Shown here one piece after another: positions 58,616 to 64,000 of a stretch of 64,000 bases of DNA. Both the position numbers and the translations under genes were made by a program. The notes under the pieces are model-generated. The model was not told where the DNA came from. It saw only the letters and a program-made list of their open reading frames with translations, and ran no database searches. The first letter of the stretch is position 1, and every line of letters begins with the position of its first letter. Source of the DNA: Moorella glycerini (lineage in GTDB: Bacteria > Bacillota > DSM-521 > Neomoorellales > Neomoorellaceae); assembly GCF_009735625.1 (NCBI RefSeq), contig NZ_CP046244.1, forward strand, positions 2,480,001 to 2,544,000, given 5' to 3'.

Positions 58616-58945
58616 ATGTCTCCAAATAAGAAAGCTTTAGATATTGTTAAGTTATACGTAGATACTTTGAGGAAGAGAAACCTCCCTGTGAAATCAGTCA
58701 TCTTATTCGGTTCCCAGGCCAGGGGGGATTATGAACATGGATCAGATATTGATGTACTGGTGGTTACTGAAAAGCTTGACAAGAAAATCCGTGAAACCAT
58801 CATCGACGAAGCCTACGAAATTAGCCTGAAGGAAGAGATCCCGGTAATCGCCCTGGTATATGATCTCGAGGAATTTCAATCCCCCTTGTTTCGGGCGGGG
58901 CCTTTTTACCAGAATATAAGCCGGGAAGGGATTAATGTTCTATGA
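58616..58945 (+). CDS. MNT-type minimal nucleotidyltransferase (antitoxin-like)
   Basis: ATG 58616, nine bases after GGAGGC, gives a 109-residue protein with the nucleotidyltransferase signature ILFGSQARGDYEHGSDIDVLVV (G-S followed by D-x-D). MNT proteins pair with HEPN-domain RNases; the MNT partner can inactivate the HEPN toxin by nucleotidylation. The stop overlaps the start of a HEPN-like gene in ATGA. The overlap is the normal MNT-HEPN arrangement, but the HEPN partner here is truncated, so the module is probably inactive. Confidence 0.85.
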   Translation: MSPNKKALDIVKLYVDTLRKRNLPVKSVILFGSQARGDYEHGSDIDVLVVTEKLDKKIRETIIDEAYEISLKEEIPVIALVYDLEEFQSPLFRAGPFYQNISREGINVL

Positions 58946-59085
58946 GTGATATGGAACTGAAAAAATTGTTTGCCCGGACCAAGATGGAAAAGGCGTGGGA
59001 AGCCTGGGATGAAGCCGAATGGGCTTTCAAGGGGGAAAAATACCCAGGCAGGGTGGTAAGTTATGGCCATAGAAAAAATTTATAA
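58942..59085 (+). pseudogene. Truncated HEPN-domain gene (5' part)
   Basis: A 47-codon frame overlapping the MNT stop reads MSDMELKKLFARTKMEKAWE and AWDEAEWAFKGEKYPGRVVS. This is the usual start of HEPN proteins (first helix, then the approach to the conserved RAYYAMFH region). It ends before any RX4-6H catalytic motif. A complete HEPN is about 120-140 residues, so about two thirds is missing. The break leads straight into an antitoxin-like ORF. Confidence 0.7.
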
Positions 59086-59227
59086 GGCGATTAAAAGACT
59101 CCCTCCCGCGGAACGGAAAAAATTACGCCATCTACTAGATAACGAGGATTCTAACAATGAAAACACGAAAGCATTTGAAAGAGCAGCAGGTTCCTGGAGC
59201 CGTCTTTCCGCCGGTGTACCGTGTTAA
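59063..59227 (+). CDS. Small antitoxin-like ORF, probably truncated
   Basis: A 54-codon frame starting at ATG 59063 encodes MAIEKIYKAIKRLPPAERKK, then LRHLLDNEDSNNENTKAFER. This resembles the N-terminal helices of small antitoxins that begin IYxAIKxLPPxE. The last 13 residues overlap, in antisense, a sensor-kinase fragment and are probably not native, so the real C-terminus is likely lost. The same 60-base stretch is found as a relic at 16160-16220. No toxin gene follows. Confidence 0.5.
   Translation: MAIEKIYKAIKRLPPAERKKLRHLLDNEDSNNENTKAFERAAGSWSRLSAGVPC
59121..59180 (+). repeat. Segment shared with the relic at 16.2 kb
   Basis: Direct match to 16160-16220, including GAGGATTCTAAC and GAAAGCATTTGA, with several substitutions and one indel. 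It lies inside the antitoxin-like ORF. Confidence 0.75.
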
Positions 59228-59553
59228 ACAGGATCTGTTCCTGCGTCCCCCTGACCAGAGGTTCGAGCAGTGCCCTGAAACTTTGCAGGTCAAGTTCGGG
59301 CTCGAGGTCAAGGGGTGTCATGGCGCTCAGTTCTTCCATTATATAACCCAAATTTTCCCTGGCACCGCGGTTTACAGCAATGAACTTTAAGGTTTCAGGG
59401 TGAAAAAAGATAGACCTCCGTCAATGAATCCTCAAATATCCGCTGGTACATCTTAATGTCGGCGCTGGCTGCATAAAGTTTGAGCGCCATTTCAACAGCG
59501 GATACAAGCACATGTTCGCCGGCATCCTTCAGCACATATCCATCCATAGCCAT
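59190..59553 (-). pseudogene. REC-PAS sensor fragment with frameshift
   Basis: On the minus strand, from 59553, the frame reads MAMDGYVLKDAGEHVLVSAV (the end of a receiver domain) and then IKMYQRIFEDSLTEVYLF, the start of a PAS domain. A run of six T/A bases near 59408 shifts the frame; HPETLKFIAVNRGARENLGY, MEELSAMTPLDLEPE and TVHRRKDGS continue the PAS core in the next frame. It stops near 59190, where it meets the antitoxin-like sequence. Both ends and the kinase or effector part are missing, so it is a decayed signalling gene. Confidence 0.75.
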
Positions 59554-59567
59554 ATTTGAGATAATTG

Positions 59568-60872
59568 CTAATTATGGCCAACTTTGCCTGTAACAGATTG
59601 TGAAACGCTTTGCCGGGGTTTCCTCAAAACTACATGTTCAAGGAGTATACTTCCAAGGACACCTACAATTACGCCGTTGCTCAATACGCCTGCCGCCCAC
59701 CCCGGAATCTGCTCCCACTGCGAGGGAGGCAGGAGCATGACGCCGATGCCAGAAAGCAGGCTCAGGCCGATAATAAAATTCTCACGTAAAGTAATCTCTT
59801 CGCGTCCCATATCCTGCAAACCGATCATTGCCAGGGAGCAGCCTGATACCAGCAGTATTGCTGCCGCAACAGGTTGGGGCACACTCCCGGCCAGGGCACC
59901 TAGAGGGGGAAACAACCCCATGGCTATAAATATAACACAGGAAAGTATAAAGGGCTTTGGCGACTTATTTCCCGAAAACGAGATTAAACCGGCGGATATG
60001 GCGAAAGGTATAGTACCTATTCCGCCAAAAACGCCTGCCAAAAAATTGGCCGTACCGCTCACGGCCAGCCCACGGTCGTATTTTTTCAGCGGTAAACGTT
60101 CACCTGTGGCAGCTTCCAGGGCTGCAATACTGCCGACAACATTGGGAATCAGTAAAAGGCCAAGCAAAAGGAATGAAACTACGCTTCCAATTTCAAAGCT
60201 AGGTGGCCCCCAGGGAAATAAGGGCGGCAGGGAAAACCATGTGGTACCACCCGGCAGGATAACTTCACCTGCCAAAAAACTTAGCAGCCAGCCAAAAGCT
60301 ACGCTCAATATAATGGCACTGTTTTTAAGCAGCCCCCTGCCATGAAGGGTAAGGTAGATTACCATCAGCAGTACCAAAAGACCAATTATAAGGAGCTTTA
60401 GCCCGCCGCCGGCCAGGCCTTTAATCCCCACGCCGCCGATCTGTAAACCCAGCAACATTAAAAGTATCCCGGTGACGCGGTTGGTAAACAAAGAACGCGC
60501 CCATTTAATCAGGCCAATCCACCCAAGTACAGCGAGGGTCAGGCCGGCAACAATCATCGCCCCTTCAATATCTGTCCGGACGCTTGCCAGGGGTCTCCCC
60601 ATTTCCTTTGCTATTCCCGCCAAAATTACACAGGCAGCCCACCAGGGAGCCGCCGGACCTTCGATAAGCAATCCCCCGTGGCCAAACCTTATTTGAATTA
60701 AGCTGGCAATGCCGGTCAAGAAGAAAGTCAACTGGCTCAGCTTACCGATTTCCGCAGGATTTAGTCCCAAAGCGTTACCCACCACTATCGGGGCCGAGAT
60801 AATTATGCCGATATGATAGACAAGCCATTGCAGGGCGTACAGGGCAACAATTCCTTTCTCCTTCAAAAGCAA
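59568..60872 (-). CDS. NCS2-family nucleobase (xanthine/uracil type) permease
   Basis: A membrane protein of about 435 residues with roughly 12 to 14 hydrophobic segments and NCS2/NAT features: ALQWLVYHIGIIISAPIVVG early on, SLIQIRFGHGGLLIEGPAAPWWA, and the later GSIAALEAATGERLPLKKYDRGLAVSGTANFLAGVFGGIGTIPFA block. I prefer TTG 60872, seven bases after GGGAGG; ATG 60950 is in frame but has no ribosome site. It would import a nucleobase by proton or sodium symport, and lies 128 bases downstream of the AOR-3 operon. The relation to the fused molybdenum hydroxylase suggests purine or pyrimidine use. Confidence 0.88.
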   Translation of the reverse strand: MLLKEKGIVALYALQWLVYHIGIIISAPIVVGNALGLNPAEIGKLSQLTFFLTGIASLIQIRFGHGGLLIEGPAAPWWAACVILAGIAKEMGRPLASVRTDIEGAMIVAGLTLAVLGWIGLIKWARSLFTNRVTGILLMLLGLQIGGVGIKGLAGGGLKLLIIGLLVLLMVIYLTLHGRGLLKNSAIILSVAFGWLLSFLAGEVILPGGTTWFSLPPLFPWGPPSFEIGSVVSFLLLGLLLIPNVVGSIAALEAATGERLPLKKYDRGLAVSGTANFLAGVFGGIGTIPFAISAGLISFSGNKSPKPFILSCVIFIAMGLFPPLGALAGSVPQPVAAAILLVSGCSLAMIGLQDMGREEITLRENFIIGLSLLSGIGVMLLPPSQWEQIPGWAAGVLSNGVIVGVLGSILLEHVVLRKPRQSVSQSVTGKVGHN

Positions 60873-61000
60873 ATTACTCCTCCCACCAGCCATCAGGAGG
60901 CTGGATGCAAATATTGATACTCCATTTATGGGCTTTGATAATTGGGACAAGCCAATATATGAGTTTTACACTTAGCGGAAAGCATATGAGTGGTGCCCAT

Positions 61001-61288
61001 CTAACCGCCGACCAGGTCAAGGGGGAGCAGGGCGATGGCATCCCCGTCGCGAAGCCTTATATCTAGCCCGTCGGGTGGAACCCGAAGGCCGTTTAACATG
61101 ATTATGACCCGGGGATGCTGGCAGGTCTGGCCGGCACCAATGGCCGCCAGGGTGCCGGCCGGTGGCAGCCCAGTCCGCCGGAGAATGAAGTCGCGCAGGG
61201 TGCAGCCTTCAGGTACTTCCTCTTCACCTTCGCTACCGGCAATAAGGATGGGGAGATGGCCGGCGGCCGTTACTTTAATCCGTATCAT
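61001..61288 (-). CDS. MoaD/ThiS-like sulfur carrier protein
   Basis: A 95-residue ubiquitin-like protein starting at ATG 61288 (MIRIKVTAAG) and ending in DLVGG, the diglycine tail needed for adenylation and thiocarboxylate formation. It overlaps the upstream Fe-S gene by 14 bases and belongs to the AOR-3 operon. MoaD-like proteins of AOR operons supply sulfur for the pterin dithiolene of the tungsten cofactor; no MoaE or MoeB gene is nearby. The open frame can be extended to 61444, but that part is the shadow of the Fe-S gene. Confidence 0.85.
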   Translation of the reverse strand: MIRIKVTAAGHLPILIAGSEGEEEVPEGCTLRDFILRRTGLPPAGTLAAIGAGQTCQHPRVIIMLNGLRVPPDGLDIRLRDGDAIALLPLDLVGG

Positions 61289-61772
61289 GGTATGGTTCAC
61301 CTGGCCTGACGGTTCCCTGTTTGCGGGTAGCCCATTGACGGGGTTCAACATAAGCCAGGGCCGGATATCCTGTATGGGGGAAGGTACGACAGAAACGGAC
61401 ACACTGAGGCTCGCCGCCACAAAGGTCACACTTGAGGGCGACATTTTCTACTGGATCGAAAAACATGGCGCCAAAGGGACAGGATTCCACGCAGGTACCG
61501 CACCCGGTACACCTGGCGGTATCGACCAGGGCAATACCTAGCTTGGTATCTATATAGATAGCTTTAAATTTGCAGGCCGCCAGGCACACCGGCTGCTGGC
61601 ATTGCCGGCATACTACAGGTTTGTCTTTGCCATGTAAAATATCGCTGACAATTTTTATCCTGGCCTTTTTGGGATTAACCTCTCCCGCTTTGCTGTGGTG
61701 CAGGGAGCAGATAATCTCGCAGTACTGGCACCCTGTACAGATAGAACTATCTACCATTAATTTGCGCACCAC
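61275..61772 (-). CDS. 4Fe-4S ferredoxin-type partner of AOR-3
   Basis: A 165-residue polyferredoxin-like protein starting at GTG 61772 (VVRKLMVDSS) behind AAAGGAGAGG; the longer frame to 61853 is shadow sequence within AOR-3. Cysteine groups: CTGCQYCEIIC, CRQCQQPVCLAAC, CTGCGTCVESC and CDLCGGEPQCVRFC. The GGEPQC insertion matches the partner of AOR-2. It overlaps AOR-3 by 26 bases and the MoaD-like gene by 14, so all three are translationally coupled. It should accept electrons from AOR-3. Confidence 0.9.
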   Translation of the reverse strand: MVRKLMVDSSICTGCQYCEIICSLHHSKAGEVNPKKARIKIVSDILHGKDKPVVCRQCQQPVCLAACKFKAIYIDTKLGIALVDTARCTGCGTCVESCPFGAMFFDPVENVALKCDLCGGEPQCVRFCRTFPHTGYPALAYVEPRQWATRKQGTVRPGEPYHDTD

Positions 61773-63678
61773 GGTATTCCTCTCCTTTAATCCCCTGATT
61801 AATCCCCCGGGCAGGTTTAAAACCCAGTTGTGCCATTTTTTCTGCAACAGCATCTAACGAAAGTTTTACTAATGTTTCCCCGGTGGGGACGCCTTCCCGG
61901 TCCCATCCCCGCAGGGCATAATATTCATCAAGCATGGTATCTAACATATCTTTGCTGAGGCTCTTACCCTTACCGGGGCCTATTTCCTCCGGCATAAAGC
62001 TGCGCGGCGCTAGGGTATCATCTTTCCTGGTAGCCCCCTCGCGCAGGTTGAAACAACGGCAGATAGTGGCAACTCGATCGGCCAGTAATTGCATATCTGC
62101 CGGCGTAACTTCCCTACCGGTAACCGCTGAATACATTTCCGCTGCTTCCGCGAAACCCAGCCCCGGAACCTGGACGCCAATGTCACAGTTAACGCCACAG
62201 TGCCAGGGGATTCTTTGATCATACAGCATTTTCACCAGTTGAGCCCTCCCGGCCGTAGAAAAAGGGGGGAGCTGCTGTTCGGCCAGGGCCGGCCATGCCC
62301 TCCGGTGGCAGGCTCCCCGTTCAGCAATGGCATAGGCAAGGCCAAACCCCGGAGAAACAGGGCCGGGGCGATAGGCGGGGTACTCCAGGCCTTTAATGTG
62401 CATGGCGAAGGTTTCGCTATTTTGGCCAAAATAGCGGGCAGCAGTACGTACCCCTTGTGCGAGGATGTCACCCAGTCCTTTCCGGTAGGCCATCATCTCA
62501 AGGAGTTCAGCTACGGCGGCCACATCACCGAAATTTAATGTAAACCCGAGGTCATTGCTGGTGATTAACCCCCGCGCGTAGCACTCCATGGTAAAACCGA
62601 CTACATTCCCGGCCCCTACGGTATCCAGGCCCAAGTCGTCACAAAGGCGGTTTAAATAAACAATGGCTTCCAGGGAAGGGTTGTCAATGTTGGCCCCGAA
62701 GAGCGCGTTCGTTTCGTACTCAGGACCACCCACTTCAGCGCCCTTATAGGGGCCGGTCCTGGCCCGGCTGAATTTTGTGCAGGCCATGCTGCAGGCATAG
62801 CAGCTCTTATCGGCAACAACTACTTTGCGGCGGAAGGCTTCGGCGTTAATCTCTTCGGCCCGGTCGTACTGGCCGTAAAAAAAGTTGCGGGTGGGAAGAA
62901 TGCCGATGGCATTGGTGATGTTTAAAGTAAAGGGCGTACCGTACTTCATCCGGTCGGCGACTGAACCCAGCAATCCTCCGCCGGTACCTGAAAATTTGTT
63001 TTCCACCGGCCCGGCTAAATAAGCCACGAGCCGGGCGGGATTGTTGATTTTAATGCCGCCGGTCCCCTTGACAGCTATGCCTTTCAGCCTTTTGGAGCCG
63101 AACACAGCCCCGGCGCCGCCCCGGCCGGCCTGATGAAAGTAATCGTTCTGGACGATGGCCAGGTTCGCCAGGTTCTCGCCCGCAGGACCGATTACCGCCA
63201 CCCTGGTGTCTTCGTCGCCCAGCTCTTTTTTAATCGCCGTTTCGGTTTCATAAGCCCTTTTCCCCCAGAGATGGCCGGCCGGCCGGATACTGAGACGGTT
63301 GTCTTCAACCAGGAGATAAACCGGGTGGGGGGATACCCCCTCGATCACCAGGGCATCGAAACCGGCAAATTTCAGTTCGGGCCCGAACCAGCCACCGGCG
63401 TACGAGTCCAGGAATAGGCCGGTCTGGGGCGATTTGGTAATAATTACATAGCGGTTGGCCGCCGTCACCGGTGTCCCGGTCAGGGGGCCGGTCATAAGAA
63501 TAATCTTATTCCCCGGGCTTAGGGGATCCACGCCCGGCTGTAGTTCATCGAATAACATTTTGGCGCCCAGCCCTCGCCCCCCGTAGAACAGGCGGGCGTC
63601 TTCGTAATTTAATGGCTCAATGGAACAGGAACGGTTGCTTAAGTTTACCCGACCTATGCGGCCTGCATAGCCTTCCAT
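61747..63678 (-). CDS. Aldehyde:ferredoxin oxidoreductase family protein (AOR-3)
   Basis: A 643-residue tungsten-type AOR with the standard motifs: GGRGLGAKMLFDEL near the N-terminus, GRGGAGAVFGSKRLKGIAVKG, cluster cysteines in CYACSMAC with a late cysteine in WHCGVNC, and GLDTVGAGNVVGF. The ATG at 63678 lies one base after the stop of a 48-codon ORF, whose last codons contain the AGGAGGG site, so translation of the two is coupled. Together with its Fe-S partner and the MoaD-like carrier it forms a self-contained aldehyde oxidation unit. Confidence 0.92.
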   Translation of the reverse strand: MEGYAGRIGRVNLSNRSCSIEPLNYEDARLFYGGRGLGAKMLFDELQPGVDPLSPGNKIILMTGPLTGTPVTAANRYVIITKSPQTGLFLDSYAGGWFGPELKFAGFDALVIEGVSPHPVYLLVEDNRLSIRPAGHLWGKRAYETETAIKKELGDEDTRVAVIGPAGENLANLAIVQNDYFHQAGRGGAGAVFGSKRLKGIAVKGTGGIKINNPARLVAYLAGPVENKFSGTGGGLLGSVADRMKYGTPFTLNITNAIGILPTRNFFYGQYDRAEEINAEAFRRKVVVADKSCYACSMACTKFSRARTGPYKGAEVGGPEYETNALFGANIDNPSLEAIVYLNRLCDDLGLDTVGAGNVVGFTMECYARGLITSNDLGFTLNFGDVAAVAELLEMMAYRKGLGDILAQGVRTAARYFGQNSETFAMHIKGLEYPAYRPGPVSPGFGLAYAIAERGACHRRAWPALAEQQLPPFSTAGRAQLVKMLYDQRIPWHCGVNCDIGVQVPGLGFAEAAEMYSAVTGREVTPADMQLLADRVATICRCFNLREGATRKDDTLAPRSFMPEEIGPGKGKSLSKDMLDTMLDEYYALRGWDREGVPTGETLVKLSLDAVAEKMAQLGFKPARGINQGIKGEEYRGAQINGR

Positions 63679-63679
63679 A

Positions 63680-63826
63680 TTATTTATAGAACCCTCCTAA
63701 ATATATGGTTGTGCGAGGTGAGAAGTGGGAGGTGGGTTTTATGGTTGAAACTGGCGGCGTCAGTTTCTGATTAATGCCTCCAACTCCTGGCATTTTCATC
63801 TTTGCGTTGATGTTAGCTGCCGCCAT
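63680..63826 (-). CDS. 48-residue ORF translationally coupled to AOR-3
   Basis: On the minus strand, ATG 63826 lies six bases after AAAGGAG and opens a 48-codon frame ending in TAA one base before the AOR-3 ATG. The peptide begins MAAANINAKMKMPGVGGINQ and contains KLTPPVSTIKPTSHF, then ends GGFYK. It has no signal peptide, no cysteine, and no amino-acid run typical of attenuation leaders. Good ribosome site, intact frame and tight coupling argue for a real gene. Function unknown: possibly an AOR assembly or regulatory peptide (inference), or a translated leader. Confidence 0.55.
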   Translation of the reverse strand: MAAANINAKMKMPGVGGINQKLTPPVSTIKPTSHFSPRTTIYLGGFYK

Positions 63827-64000
63827 AGATGGCTCCTTTCCAGCCCAGTCCGCGGGTGCCTGGACGGTTGCTGCCGCAGGATAAGGCTTTTAGTAACTAC
63901 TAGAGTGGTTGTTATTATAATTCTGCATTAAAAGAGATATTCCTTCTTGAATTAATAAAAAGATTAAATTTTTGTGTTCGACAGTGGAGGATCCCTGGCC
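63827..64000. other. Region upstream of the AOR-3 operon
   Basis: The minus strand carries an AT-rich stretch with a TATAAT (about 63915-63920) that could be a -10 box for the AOR-3 operon. No matching -35 sequence and no recognisable molybdenum/tungsten-cofactor riboswitch were found. Confidence 0.4.

Overview
The window looks like a chromosome segment of an anaerobic, spore-forming, Gram-positive thermophile close to Moorella. This is an inference from the CotF-type spore coat gene, the MurT/GatD/MurJ wall genes, the moderately GC-rich coding style, three tungsten-type aldehyde:ferredoxin oxidoreductases (AORs), several molybdopterin enzymes and many GTG/TTG starts. No rRNA, tRNA or CRISPR array was seen.

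Layout. 0-2.9 kb: the 3' part of an amidohydrolase gene, a class II aldolase gene and an MtnA-like sugar-phosphate isomerase gene, probably a 5'-deoxyadenosine/methylthioadenosine-type salvage operon. 2.97-3.6 kb: a decayed URO-D-family methyltransferase gene. 3.7-7.3 kb (minus): murJ-murT-gatD. 7.6-8.1 kb: a spore coat gene. 8.27-10.36 kb: an intact IS1634-like element with perfect 20-bp ends. 10.65-13.5 kb: a secreted Gly/Arg/Gln-rich protein followed by an OmpR-type two-component system. 14-16 kb: a winged-helix regulator, a phasin-like protein and a UbiA-like membrane protein. 16.7-25 kb: two molybdopterin oxidoreductase systems separated by a PucR-type regulator; the second is a complete exported A/B/C complex with a Tat signal. 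25-26.7 kb: gene debris (a comM fragment and a deleted ISNCY-like transposase), then a consensus promoter driving a leader RNA with two successive terminators.

27.1-58.1 kb is the most interesting part: about two dozen mostly co-directional, tightly packed genes. They encode four amidohydrolases, two M20 deacylases, two AOR/polyferredoxin pairs, a DHDPS-family aldolase, an IlvD-like dehydratase, an IlvC-like reductoisomerase with altered active-site residues, a PreA-like flavoprotein, a four-gene BMP-type nucleoside ABC transporter, an SDR, a 2-hydroxyacid dehydrogenase, a fused Fe-S/molybdenum hydroxylase of the xanthine dehydrogenase family, a 3-hydroxyisobutyrate dehydrogenase-like enzyme, a CoA-acylating semialdehyde dehydrogenase and a CdaR-type regulator. 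The gene set reads as uptake, hydroxylation, hydrolytic opening and deamination, and carbon-skeleton oxidation of a nitrogen heterocycle or nucleoside, with electrons passed to ferredoxin. The substrate cannot be named from sequence, and I recognise no described pathway with this exact set.

58.1-59.6 kb is a graveyard: a possible transposase tail, an MNT nucleotidyltransferase with a truncated HEPN partner, an antitoxin-like ORF also found as a relic at 16.2 kb, and a frameshifted REC-PAS sensor fragment. 59.6-63.8 kb (minus) holds an NCS2 nucleobase permease gene and an operon of a 48-aa ORF, a third AOR, its polyferredoxin and a MoaD-like sulfur carrier.
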